This document shows, piece by piece, positions 43,331 through 57,000 of a stretch of DNA of 64,000 bases (its first letter is position 1; the number at the start of each line of letters is the position of its first letter). The position numbers and the translations under genes are program-made. The stretch comes from Marthasterias glacialis. Lineage: Eukaryota > Echinodermata > Asteroidea > Forcipulatida > Asteriidae. The notes under the pieces are model-generated. The model had not been told where the DNA came from, ran no database searches, and saw nothing but the letters and a program-made list of their open reading frames with translations. The stretch spans positions 15,457,838 through 15,521,837 of the forward strand of contig OU452231.1 in NCBI GenBank assembly GCA_911728455.2, given 5' to 3'.

Positions 43331-44930
43331 TCCATTGATCGAAAGTGACCGAAAGCAAAGAAAGTCAATGAAACACAGATTATAAGAAAATAAATAAAAC
43401 ACAAACAAATCACAGTAAAAGCTAACCCAATACCAAAACACAGTACCCAAGAAAGTTGCAGATTGAGATCAAAATAGCTTTAAAGACCGAGTCCATAGCA
43501 GTAGTAACTCGTTCAAACCAGGCAATTAAACTAACAAAATAATGGGAGAGCACAACCAAAAGCTGATGATGCCCCTTGCACTGCTATAGGCTGCTGTCTG
43601 AAGCCAATAACTACAAGGGGTGACTAACAACACACTCAAAGATAACCCAAGAGGCTAAATTAACCAAGTGTGTGAACAGTTTTAGGAGAAACATAAACAG
43701 TGGAAAGGTAATTAACTCTAACGTTTATACAAGCTTTGTTCTACACCCGTGAAGTACTGAAAAAACAGGTGGCCCATAATACCCTGTCATTTAAGGCTCT
43801 CCACAAACCCATTTCTTAGTACATACACATTCTTAGGCTACCACATCAAGGTCCCCACATTACTGACCAGAAACTCCCCTGTTGGCCACTAGTGCACATC
43901 AGCAGGTAACTTAAAATACCGTACAAAAAGGACCCCACATACTTTTGCATGCAAGAAATGTGGTCCCAGTTCAGATATTGGAGGCAATCAGAACAGGAGA
44001 GAATAGCCTTTTTTTTTTTTTCCTTCTTTTTTGTAACGGGCGTATTCTGTTCCTGTCTCAAGCCTTGTTCGTGTTTTCTTTCTACTGTGTACCCGCCTGT
44101 TGCTCTTGTATAGTAATTCAAGCTGGTTTTGCTGATTTTCCTTATCCATTTTATCCAGTGATTTTTCTTGGTTAGAATCTTGCAATCGAGCTCGTATTAT
44201 TTTGTCTTTTATGTTTTTGTTTTTTTGTTGGCTTACAAACGACAAAAAAAGATAAAAGACAAAATAACACGAGCTCGATTGCAAGATTTTAACCAAGAAG
44301 AATACCAGTTTTTTGTAATTGCACTTTTGAGAGCAGAGTGACGGATTTGTGGGGAAAAGGGCATGCTGAAAACAAGGGGCGGAGTGTTTTTTTCTTGTCG
44401 ATCGTGTAGGTGGTGCACTCAACACTGTATCCCTCAGGTTTTGTAAAGCGGGTCAGTTCATCCGTGGTGGTGTAGCCATGGTCTTTTAGTTTTTCTTTAA
44501 AGAAATTGACATTGCTCTCAAAATCTTCTTTGTGGATAGCCTATAATGCGTTTGTATCTCGTCGTTTCACCCTTAATGACGCCGCCGAATACAGATAGAC
44601 TCAGGTGAGCCGAACCCGAGACAGGTATTGCAATGTGTCGTTTTTTTCCCGTTGCTACTCGGGTATCAAGCTTCCCTTTTTTTAAACCGTCTGCCTTTGT
44701 TAACGAGGTCAAAGAAGGTGATTTCACGAGAGATCTCCGAGGTGAATTTCAAAGTTGAGCAAGCCAACCTTAAATCCGTCGCCTTGTTTCAGCTCTGACC
44801 TCTTGTTGGAAATCGACTGGTACTAGTCGGAGTTTTGGGGGTCTGGGAACCAGACTAATGGTTGAAGTGCACATCAATACATAACTGATCTGGCCGCATA
44901 TTCATCTGACCAAGTGGGAAGGAAGAAACA
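43331..44930. promoter_or_regulatory. DDRGK1 upstream region (no defined promoter element)
   Basis: The 1.6 kb before the DDRGK1 start. Apart from the hairpin at 44166-44299 I see no gene and no TATA box that can be trusted. The TE-free stretch nearest the start, about 44300-44930, is the likeliest place for promoter and 5' UTR. Confidence 0.35.
44166..44299. repeat. Hairpin with about 46-bp arms
   Basis: Left TTCTTGGTTAGAATCTTGCA, ATCGAGCTCGT; right ACGAGCTCGATTGCAAGATT, TTAACCAAGAA. About 40 bases between the arms. One or two mismatches. Confidence 0.75.
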
Positions 44931-45042
44931 ATGAATTTTTCTCCCGTGCAGATTGAGTTTCTTATTCCAACAATTCTAGTAGCCATTGCTGTGTTGGTTG
45001 GATCAATTTTGTTTTTCGTGAGTAAGCTTAAGAATGCTGCTG
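44931..45042 (+). CDS. DDRGK1: DDRGK1 exon 1 (ER signal-anchor)
   Basis: ATG at 44931 after AAGAAACA, a good context. Encodes MNFSPVQIEFLIPTILVAIA, then VLVGSILFFVSKLKNAA, a single hydrophobic segment followed by lysines, as expected for the family's N-terminal anchor with cytosolic C-terminus. Donor G/GTAAGT is consensus, phase 1. Confidence 0.85.
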
Positions 45043-48000
45043 GTAAGTTAACGTGAGAATTTTCCGTCTGTGTTTAGGCATGGTCTGATGTAGCCCAGGT
45101 AGGAGGAAGGCTACTCCTAGAACTATGAGGTTCGTTCCGCTATCGTCTCCACGAGCCTCATAGAGTGATGTGTACAAATTCCTATTCGAAACTTTCTGCT
45201 ATTCACGTTTACATGGCTACAGCTCTTTTTTGAAATCGGATCTCGCCAAAATTGGGCTCTGTGTGTTCTTTGAACTGTCATGTAGCGTTGCACAGGTCCA
45301 GAAAATCCACTCCGCAAACTAAAAATTGTTAAAAAGAGATAAATTCTTACCGTAATTCTGATCCCATTCAAACAGTATTGCAACAAATATGGCGACCGGA
45401 GTTGCAAAATTAACTGGTATGCTGCTATGCCGTGCGCTGGTCCTATGGGCTGGTTCCGCGTACCAGTTAATTTACAAATTTGTAAATTAACTGGTACGCG
45501 GAACCAGCCCATAGGACCAGCGCACGGCATAGCAGCATACCAGTTAATTTTGCAACTCCGGTCGCCATATTTGTTGCAATACTGTTTGAATGGGATCAGA
45601 ATTACGGTAAGAATTTATCTCTTTTTAACAATTTTTAGTTTGCGGAGTGGATTTTCTGGACCTGTGCAACGCTACATGACAGTTCAAAGAACACACAGAG
45701 CCCAATTTTGGCGAGATCCGATTTCAAAAAAGAGCTGTAGCCATGTAAACGTGAATAGCAGAAAGTTTCGAATAGGAATTTGTACACATCACTCTATGAG
45801 GCTCGTGGAGACGATAGCGGAACGAACCTCATAGTTCTAGGAGTAGGAGGAAGGCTAGCCCCATACATTGTGCCAATACGCCGGACTCCCTCCGCTTCTT
45901 GAGTCCAGCGTATTGGCACAATGTATGGGGCTAGAGGAAGGCATCGTGCGATGGTTTCCGATCGGATAACAGTTTTTGTTCGGAAACAAAAACTAAATAG
46001 TAAATTGAAATTTTTTGAAAAATTTTGAAAATTTTTTGAAAAATGCTCGAAAATGACAAAATTTGATGGTTTCTTAAAAAATTAGGAACCGTTCTTCTCC
46101 ATTCCTGGAAGACCTTTGAAGTCATATGTTAGCCTATTTTGTAGCCAAAATAGCCCAACGAAGCCGGTGTGCCCCTTTAAGTTCAGAGTTAGACCCAGTA
46201 ACTGAGGCGCTGTACTCCTTTTTTTTAGATTTTGACATCGGTCGTACTAGCAATGTCAAAATCTCAAAAAAGGAGTACAGCACCCCAGTTACTGGGTCTA
46301 GTATTAAGTTAGACCCAGTAACTAGCCCAGGTAGGACGTCACTCGTCAGTCTCCGTTGTACTACCACTGATGTCCTGGGTATAAAGCTTCTTTCCAATGC
46401 GACTAAAATTACATGAGTTGATTTCCCCTATTTTCACCTGATTTTAGAAGCTGAAAATTCGTCCATGTATTCCTGATGTTCTAAGCTACTCTTTGAATAT
46501 CTTTGAAGTGCATGGTTTCACAAATCATACGTAAAATAAAACGCAAACGTGTACAAATCGTCCGCGTCATGTTATACTCGCCGAATGAGGTATATTCAAT
46601 GTGCATGCTCAAACTGCATAGCATTAGCAACAAGTAGATTTACACGCAGGCTCATTACGGTATGTGGGTGCGGCTTTACATTGTACATGCATATAAATCT
46701 ATATGTTGTGCGCGATCGGTAGATCTGCGCAATCGACCGATTGCGTTGCGCTATTTGTCGAGCGCAGATCGATCGGTCGCGCACTTATCGATCGATCACG
46801 CAATATATGTTTGCGCGATCGACCAATAGCGCAGCCCGATCGATCAATCGCGCAGATCGACCGAATCGTCACACCCCCACCATAGACCGCGCCCTCTCCC
46901 GGGGTTGCTACGTACTTCTGCACATGCGCATTGGGCGTATCACTCGGAGACTACCGAAACGGGCCGCGTCGATTTCTGATTTTGCTCTGATTTTCAGTTT
47001 ATTTTTGTCAATAATGTGTGCTCAATGCATCTTAAAGACTTTTGAACCCGCCAGTCTGCAAATATAGGACCCATAGAACACTAGGACGAAGTTTCAGCTC
47101 ATTTATACCCAGGACGCTAGTGTAGTACAACAAAGACTAACATCCTACCTGGGCTAACCCAGTAACTAGGGTGCTGTACTGCAGCTGTACTCCTTTTTAA
47201 AAAATGTTGACATTGTCGGTCGTGCTAGTATGACCGATAATGTCAAAAAATTTTTAAAAGGAGTACAGCGCCCCAGTTAATGGGTCTAGTATTAAGTAAT
47301 AAGTACTACTATGTAGCATCTGGACTGAGCTGTGGTGACCTTTCGAATGAGAGCCCTCGTTTTCTGCAAAAATTTGTCTCCCAATCTGCCAATGTACACT
47401 TACTCATTGTGCACTTGTGGCAAGTAAATTAAAACGATTGAGTGCTGGCTCGTTTTGGCGTAATTTTTTGGCAATCTTGACCAGGGCCCAATTTCAATCA
47501 TAGGGTTGCTTAACGGCAGATTTTTTTGCTTAACTGGCGTGTTAAACAGATTTTCCATTTCATAGCCTCTGTTAAGCACGTTTTTTTGCTTAAGGCGGTA
47601 AGCAACCAAAAAGCAGCCTTAAAACTTGTTTTTGTGCTTTAAAAGCAAGTCATGTTTTGTCAAAATGGCCGCTATAATTCGGAGGAGAGTCACGATATTG
47701 TCATGATAATCAACGTAATTATCCTGTTAATAAAAGAGGAGTTTTCTTGAAAGGCGTGGCTGGAAAATTGCCCTGAATTGCAGTTAAGACATGAATTTAA
47801 CAACAGTCATATTTCATATGGTGTACGTTTTGCCAAAGCAAATCAAACTTGACTGACACATTTTTTTATTATGACTCACCTTGGTCTTTTAAATAAATAA
47901 GAAATATGACCCAAAAAACTTCCTTTATGATCCATTCAGAATCACAGAATGTAAGGTAACATTAGTCTTAAAAATATGTACAGCAACGGTTATGAAACAT

Positions 48001-51000
48001 CATCGGCAGCTAGTTTAGTTTGTGTGACAACGTTGACGTATACTGCACGTACAAATGTGTACAAACACATTCTGAAAGCTTTTAATTTTACCAAACATCG
48101 ATCAAACATTGTAACAATGTAATAGGCCTACAAAGTTTCATTTTGGCTGTATATCTCTTTATTATATGGACCAAAGAGGGCGCTTTCTGACGTGACCCAA
48201 TTCCATAAGAAAACTTTAATATTTCCATCAATAATTTACATTTTTGTTGATTTTTTAGCCACCGCCACTCCGTTGACTTCGTCTGCCATTTTGTTAATTT
48301 TTTTATTGGAAGTATTTTTTACTTAAGCAGACGGTACTTTTTTGTTGCTCCCACAGTTGGTTTACGTGCTTAAGTTATCAAACAGTGGTGAAATACGGTT
48401 ATGCTGAGCAATTTGTTTTGCTGTAGTAAGCAGAACTAGCATTTAGAGTCTGTGCACAAACTCACGGTGTTCGGTAAAACGTAATAAAGTGATCATGTAA
48501 TTGAAAATCAGGTTAATTTTGTGTAAAAACTGCTTTGATGTATTAAATGGTAGAGCAAATATACATGTATGTTTAAATATCAACCTAAAAGCCATTAAAT
48601 AGAGCGTTTTACTGAACATTTCACTGGAAGTTCCGGTTTGTGCTGGAAGAGGGGTCAAACAAGGTCACCAATGAATCAACTTTTAAACAGTTCGAAAAAG
48701 CCTTTTCACATGAAGTATAAACTGTGAAAATAGCTTGTGTAGTTGAGGGGATGTGAAATTTGAAATATTTAACTTTGGACGTTCGCATTTCACTTCACAA
48801 GGCTGTAAAGTCAAAGTTCAATTTAAATTTCCTTTTCTCTGCAATGTAGCTAATAATGACAGAACTTGTAGTTCAAGAGAAAATCAGTTTCCGAGTCATG
48901 TAAAGGGGCCTTTTTGAGTTAAAAATGTTGCAAACAACGATGAAAACAACAATGATTTAAAAAGAGCGTTGGACCACGATTGGACAGGGAATGTGGAAAA
49001 ATGTCTTTGTAAAACAGTACTTTATTCATGGTGCATGCATCAAACTAATTTACCTTCCCCCCTATGCAACAGTCATACCTGGCAATAATTTAGGAACAAA
49101 TTCATATTTCTTCAAACTTCTTTTGTTAATTTTCATAGGAATATTCTTATTTGTAACCTTTGAATTACTCAAATTTGAACTTGAACTTCTCAAATTTCTT
49201 TTCAGAAAAAACAATGATGAGTAGTGAAATATGTGTCGATATAGCTACATGTACATTATATTTTCCCTGACAGCGATAATGCTATACGAAGTGCATACTC
49301 AATATGGAGTCCTAAAAAATGGTCCACACAGTCTACCTGTGGGCCCAACAACAACAGTCTTGTTGCGGCCCTGCTGTGCTTGAGCACACACTGAGTCTGC
49401 TCAGCAACTACGCAGTACCTGTCTGTGGCGGGAGCCATAGGCATGGCCTTCTACACATTTTGATTGGAGACTCCTAGCCTGTGTGTACTGCACCACGTTT
49501 TTGAACTTTGACACCACAAACATACGATGCAGTGCGGTATGAACGGTGCTTTTGAATGACACATGGCAGCTCTTGAACGACCCTATCATTAATTGCAACC
49601 CAAGCTTGTATTTCTTTTTCGAGTTTCAAAGATCTTAACTGTCATTGTGAAAGAATAGGAATATTTTGGCTTCAATTTGAGGGGAAAGTGACAACGCAGG
49701 ACATTTTTGGGTACCTACCGCTAGTCCAAAGAGGAAGTCTCTACTTGGAAAATAGGACAACAAGTTGTCGGCATACGGTACAGGTTTATATTCGTATTTA
49801 AAAAAAAAAAAAAATGGTTTTTGTTTGAGTTCCGGATAAAATTTTCTTAACAGGCCTATTCCCATGAAATAATAATGTTTGAAGAGTGACTTATTGACAC
49901 CTAATGCAATTTCGTTAGCAACATTTGTGTGGTGCAAGCCTATGCAAAATTGATCTCCACACTCTCCTTGCGCGGAGCTCATACACTCGTTCAAATTGGT
50001 TAACAATGAATATTTGTACAATAATAATAGGTTTTTGGCTCAAAGCTGAACACCTAAACATTTGCTCACCCTTAAGCAGCTCTAAGTAAGTGAGTAAGTG
50101 ATTCATTTTGCTGTGCAATTTAACAGTGACTTGAGCTAGACCTAGTCGGAGTTAATGGACCATACAATGCTTTTTTGACATTTTCTGGCGTATGTAGGCC
50201 AGGTTATGTCCAAATGTTAAAAAAGTGTTGTAGGGTCCAGTTACTCTGATTAAGGTAGACCCAATAACTGGGATGCTGTAGGCCTACTTCTTTTTTAGTT
50301 TTGACATTATCGGTCGTACAACCGATAATGTCAAAATCTTTAACAAAATCTTCTCAAATTGAGAAGAAATAGTGCCATGTCTAACTGAGGAGTACATGTA
50401 CCTGCCTGTCTGGATAAAACAGATGGTGTCATCGTCACCCTCCTGGCTTCACCAAAGACGTTGTTTTTGCATCATGGGCGAATCGCTGCATTTTATATAT
50501 TCACTGCTTTGTGTCATAAAGCAGCTGGCGTTCGGGACAACACAGTTGTCCACACACACTCCTTCTGCATTCCCTGAGGTAATGTGTTATTGACCGATGT
50601 GCTCATTTACCGCAACAGCCATACTTTTGTTTTGTTTCTCCAATCTTACATATAACAAGATCAGTCCTGGCTGATTTCCTACATGTACCTCCCCAGGTAG
50701 TACTTAATAAGCAGGACAGTTCTTTTCAGAACTAAGTTGTTTCCCCCCAATTCTGAAATCTACTCCGCTGTAGTAGAATAATAACATGGCAAGTTCTCAC
50801 AAGAACAATCTATAGCAAAGTTGTTATAATCACATGGTGTTACCACAAACCAAATATACATTGATACCTCATCGTGCAATGCCTCAAAACCTTTATTCGT
50901 ATCCTGTAATCAGTTTATGGTTTATTTCCTTCTTCTATAATCCATGCTAGTACAAATGTAAAAATCTTGTGTAATTTTAAATAATTATTGTTCACATTGT

Positions 51001-54000
51001 GTATCAGGACAATTCCGATGTCTCAGGACCAGAGGTTTGTGATTATCGCCCTCGCCTTTGAAAATTAAGTGCAACCATTCATTGTTGTACAAGCATACAG
51101 TAGTGTACATGTGCATGTTCCTATTGCCTGATTTACAGTAGTTAGGGTATCCCACCATAGAGCTCTATATGTTGCTCTACACACAAATGTGTATGTGTAT
51201 GTTTGCGCATTCAAACCGAGGACTTTAACAAAACGAATCCAGGAAAATTATATACGGCGGACAGTCCTCGGTATGTTTCGTGTGCAAAACCAATGGGAAC
51301 GTTGCTAAAAAAACTAAGTCCAAACCATGGGAGATCAAAGGGATGTCCTCAGTTTATACCATATACCATTATGTGTGTGTCTGTGTGTTTGTACTCCGGA
51401 CAAGCTGCATGTAATGAGGTTTCAAACACCGCACTCCACTAAGCTCATCTTAGCCTGAGCTTGGGTAAATTATAACAATAATATATTGTACAGCGTCCAA
51501 ATAAGGGGGAAAAATGTGGTGGTGCAGGGGATGAAGTAAAGTGTGCCCTCAATACTGTACATGCAAATAGTGTGCAAATCCTCCAATGTAGTTGGGCTGT
51601 GACGAAGAGTGGTGTGAGTCTAAAAAACTTTGGGCCCCGTGAACAAGTGACTTCAAAAAAATTTACTGTTGTTCTTGCTTCTTGCTGGGATTATTAACAT
51701 CAGGAATTCAATGGAGGTTAATTATTTTCATATTACCACTGAACTAAGCTCCATTAGTTTAGAGGAATGTGCTTTGCAGGCCATTATAATTTCTTTTAAA
51801 ATTATCGCGATGATATTAGACTCGCCTCCTGGATCACTCAGCATGCATGCTCACTTTCAGAGGCTTCATTAAAAATTAAAATACACAAATGATGGATTTT
51901 GTCTACATGTATGTTAAAGTGGAAAGTAATACTTCAGCAACAATAATAACAGGACATTTTGTACAGGTTGGTGAGCATTGTTATTCTGATTGCAAAATGT
52001 GCTTAGTACCGCGGAAATATGAGACTTCATCCTATAATGTAGATGAATTCTGAAACTGATCTCTAAGGGTTGATAATGCCAAGAGAACAAAGATTCTCTT
52101 TATTGGATCGTCCGTTTTGTTTCTTGACCAAGAAAATGTCAAATTCATGCACAGGCCTTGTGCTTAAGCTTTTTGTAGAGTAGCCCCAGGGGCTAGTAAG
52201 TAAACAGTGAATTTTACTTGCCCCAGGAAGTTTTTGTTGCCCAAATGTATTGCCATAAATGTATTTTTGGTATAAATGGTAGCGATCACAACCAGTTTAA
52301 TGGTCAAATGAAGTTACATTCACGCACTCAAAAATAAATTTATACATTTCTAAAATGTATTATTCACCTGAAAAGGAAGAAGTATGAGCATTATAAACAA
52401 GTAAGTTGCACAGTTTTTAGTAGCCCACAGGGCAAGTTGAGTAGTGATGTTTTTTAGCCCATAACAGTTTTTACCAGACAATGTACACCGGGCTAAAGCA
52501 TGAGCCCTGATGCATCGTGAATTGCAAACCATGGGTGAGTTGCCCGCTCACTCTGTCTTACTCCATTGAGCCAAAATACAAGGAATGAACAATGGTGGAA
52601 GCCTCTCAATGCCTCATAATCCTCTTGGAAGAATATGACAAAAGTCTGTAATCACCACCTCTCAATAATCGAAAAAACACCAGTATATTCAATACCTTTT
52701 TTTAGGTGTTCGGCCAGCAGCCGAAAACCTATTGTTATTGTTCTGTGTTTTTTTTTTAGGTGTTCGGCCAACAGCCGAACAACTATTGTTACTGTTAAGT
52801 TTTTTTTTTTTCTGCGCATTCTTCCTTCTGAACCTTGTCCGCAAATTTTCTCAAAAAGTAAAGCTTGTATGAACTTGAAACTTACCATGTACAAAGATAT
52901 TAGTGAGTGGATGATACCGAAACTTTTTTGGAATGATGACGTCATTGATGACGTCATTAGGTTAAATAAACGTGAAATAATTCAAAAATTTAATAACTCA
53001 AGAACGGCAAATGCTACATTAAAAATCTTTGGTGCATATGAAAGGTCGTGTAATGTGGGACAAATTGTATGCACACCGTGACCCCATTTGACCTTTACTT
53101 CCGGTCAAAACCGGAAGTTAAAGTTAAAATTCATGTTATTTTGGGCTCTAGAGCCTAAGTGAATGAAGATATGAACAAACGTTCAATGCATAATATTTTT
53201 ATTAGCTCAAGAGCATTCTAGAAATGTGATATATGACGTCATAGCTACGTCACAACGAAATTGATACACGAGGTCGAAAAAAAAAATATTTTGCTATCTC
53301 AAAAAATAAAGCATGTACGGACTTGAAACTTACTATATACCTAGACCACAGTGTGTATATGACAAAGCAAAATTTTTGGAATGATGACGTCATCGATGAC
53401 GTCATTACATTAAATTGAAGTTTTATACTAAAATAATCATATCTTAAGAATAATACATGCTACATACATGATCTTTACACCATATGAAAGGTCTTGAAGT
53501 ACTAAACAAATCTTACACAGGGTGTGACCCCATTTGACCTTCACTTCCGGTCGAAACCGGAAGTAGTAGTTTTGTTATAAAAAATCGTTTCTGAATTACG
53601 TAAAATTGTGTATTAATATAATAACTTCTTTTTAAAGCCCTTCGACGATTCAACCAATGTTTACAAAGTGTGAACTCATTTGACCTTCACTTCCGGTCGA
53701 AACCGGAAGTATAAGTTTGTACAACAAAAATATGTATCTTATTAATGACACATGGTACATTAATAGTCGTTACATCAATTTAAAGCTCTCTGGCAATTCT
53801 AGATACCATGCACAAAGTGTGACCCCATTTGACCTTTAGTTCCTGTCAAACCGGAAGTTGAAGTTTCATATGAAAAACCTTCATGCATAAAGATAAAAAA
53901 GTACAAATAAATATTTCGCCCATCAGCATAGCACAAATAGACAAAAAACTTGCACACAATATTGACCTTAAAATTTTCAATTACGTAATTAAGCCGAACA

Positions 54001-57000
54001 CCGTGAGTTTGTTCACAAACTCTAAATTTCTAGTTTTTCTGGGCTTTCTTAGTCGTCGAAACTTGTCCGCAAATTTTCTCAAAAAGTTAAGCTTGTATGA
54101 ACTTGAAACTTACCATGTACAAAGATATTAGTGAGTAGATGAAACCGCAAATTTTTGGAATGATGACGCCATTGATGACGTCATGACGTTAAATAAACGT
54201 TAAATAATTCAAAAAATTCATAACTCAAGAACGGCAAATGCTACATTCAAAATCTATGGTGCATATGAAAGGTCTTGTAATGTTGGACAAATTGTATGCA
54301 TACTGTGACCTCATTTGACCTTTACTTCCGGTAGAAACCGGAAGTTAAAGTAACAAATCATGTTATTTGGGGCTCTAGAGCCTAAGTGATTAAAAATATC
54401 AACAAACTTTTAATGAATAATATTTTCTTTAGCTCAAGAGCATTCTAGAAATGTGATATATGACATCATAGCTACGTCACAACGAAATTGATACACGAGG
54501 TCGAAAAAAAATTATTTTGCTATCTCAAAAAATAAAGCATGTACGGACTTGAAACTTACTATATACCTAGACTACATTGTGTACATGACAAAGCAAATTT
54601 TTTGGAATGATGACGTCATCGATGACGTCATTACATTAAATTGAAGTTTTATACTAAAATAATCATATCTTAAGAATAATACATGCTACATACATGATCT
54701 TTACACCATATGAAAGGTCTTAAAGTATTAAAAATATCTTACACAGAGTGTGACCCCATTTGAACTTTACTTCCGGTCGAAACCGGAAGTAGTAGTTTTT
54801 TATACAAAAATTCATATCTGAATATCGTAAATTTGTACATTAATATAATAACCTGATTTTAAGGCCGTTCTGCGATTCTACAAATTTTGTACAATGTGTG
54901 ACCCCATTTGACCTTCACTTCCAGTCGAAACCGGAAGTTGAAGTTTGTACATACAAAAATATGTATCTTTTTAATGAAACGTGGTAAATTAACAATCATG
55001 ACATCAATTTAAAGCTCTCGGGCAATTCTAGATATCGTGTACAAAGTGTGACCCCATTTGACCTTTAGTTCCTGTCAAAACCGGAAGTTGAAGTTTCATA
55101 TGACAAACCTTCATGCATAAAGATCAACAAAAGGTACAAATAAATAGCACAAGAGACAAAAACTTGCACACAATATTGACCTTAAAATTTTCAATTACAC
55201 GATCTCTTTAATACGTTCAAGTCGAACACCGTGAGTTTGTCCACAAACTCTAAATTTCTAGTTGTCCTTGTGTGTGTGTGTATCGAAGCATTAGACGGCG
55301 TGTGTGTTGTCCGGGCGACCTTTGCCCCGGTGGTCCGAAATAACATAATGACGTCTTTACAGGGCTTCCGTTTCCAGGTAGGGGAAACACTTGCATGTGT
55401 TCGCGTCATCTGGCACCAACTTGTTAAAGGACATTTGATTCAAGCTAATGTACAAGTTTGTCATGTGCTAGAGTAATAATTGACATACACTGTGCATACA
55501 GGTACATCTACAATGAAAAATTTTATCTTGTCTCTTATGTATGTATGTAGGAGGAGGAGGCAGTGATGAAGGTGTGCAGCATGTTGAGAGAGATGGTGGT
55601 GAAGCACAAGTCAGGGTACCTCTACCTGATCGTCGTAGAAGAAGAGCTGCTAGGGATAGAATGATCAGGCCACAAGAGAATGAAGGTTGGTTTGAGGAAG
55701 AAATTGATGCCATTTGTCTTCACATAGGAATGATGTACAAAAACTGCAATAGTTCATTTGACCATTTTGACAATGTTCATTTGACCATTTATCAGAAACC
55801 TACTTGAATTTTGTACACTGTACATAGAGTGCACATGAGGTCCCCTTCATTGCATCTGATGAAGTACATGTACATGTAGTAATTGTTGCTATCACTATCA
55901 TTTACTGTACAATTGTATGCACATTGTGTGAATTAATTTTTTGGATTAGCACTACAATTAACATGTAGCAGGAGCTTCTCTGGAATGATTGAGATGGGAA
56001 GCCAGGGCAGCGCTCTCCCTGGCCAAAATCCTATTTTCTGAAGTTTCCTGAGCTGGAGCCCAAGAACAGAAGAATTAACAATTACATGTACCCTATAGAC
56101 CCCCTGAACTGACAGCACACACTGATCCTGCCTGCCCATGGTCTGCTATTTTAGGAGTCAAAAAGTATGTAAAGATTTAGTGCTTGTCTAACTGCACATG
56201 TGTTGCCTTAAAAAGCATACAGTACAGTTTACACAGGGAATCTGCCTCCCAAGATTGATCGTATAAAGATTTCAGAAGAACTTGGTCATTAAAGGTAATA
56301 TGTTCAGTTTAAAAAAGCCTGTGGAATTTCATACAAACAGCTCACACTACTGTGGGAAACGGTTATGATGATCGTGTTTGTGTTAACATGCATACTATAT
56401 TAGGATACACAGGGTTTTTTTTAAACAAGAATACAAAGATTTTTAAAAAATGGTTGAAAATAACCAAAGATATATGAAAGCTTATTCCTGATCATTATTG
56501 CCATACCATGGTCATACATTATTTAGGGAATAACGGTGTGAGGACCCGGTCTTCACTGCGTGGTAATGACCGGGTTGGTGGCTGGCCGCTGTTAATGGAC
56601 GGCCAACCATTTGTTCTCTAGTTCACAGATCCAGTCTTTTTATCACATGTTAATGACACGTGACCAGTCTTCGACCAATCAGAGTGCATAAACTCTCCAA
56701 GGTATTTATTAATGATACATGTAGGTAATTAAGCTGCTGACAGTCATCATACAGACAATATTGAGTTTTTGCTTCTATTGATAGCCAGTGCAGGTCTTTA
56801 CAATGTAGGATGTGTCACATGGTCAAATTTCTTTGCACAAACTACCAACTGTGCTGCCCAATTCTAAACTCTGAAGTCTCTGAAGATGCTTCTGTTGGTA
56901 GACAGTGCATGAATGTCAACACCTATCACTCCAAAAAGGTTGTTTATTGAAAGTCATGGCACACAATGAACAAAACCCATTTGACCCTTCTTTTGTTCTA

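Noticed and set aside
45123-45834. Two identical 135-codon ORFs on opposite strands, as if a duplicated gene
   Set aside because: They follow from the perfect palindrome; the translation shows no domain and any frame in one arm must recur in the other.
46596-47067. Arg-rich ORFs on both strands
   Set aside because: Produced by the GATC-rich palindrome cluster in a non-coding element.
56535-56640. Possible LTR starting TGTGAGGACC
   Set aside because: No second copy, no primer-binding site and no internal pol sequence nearby could be found.
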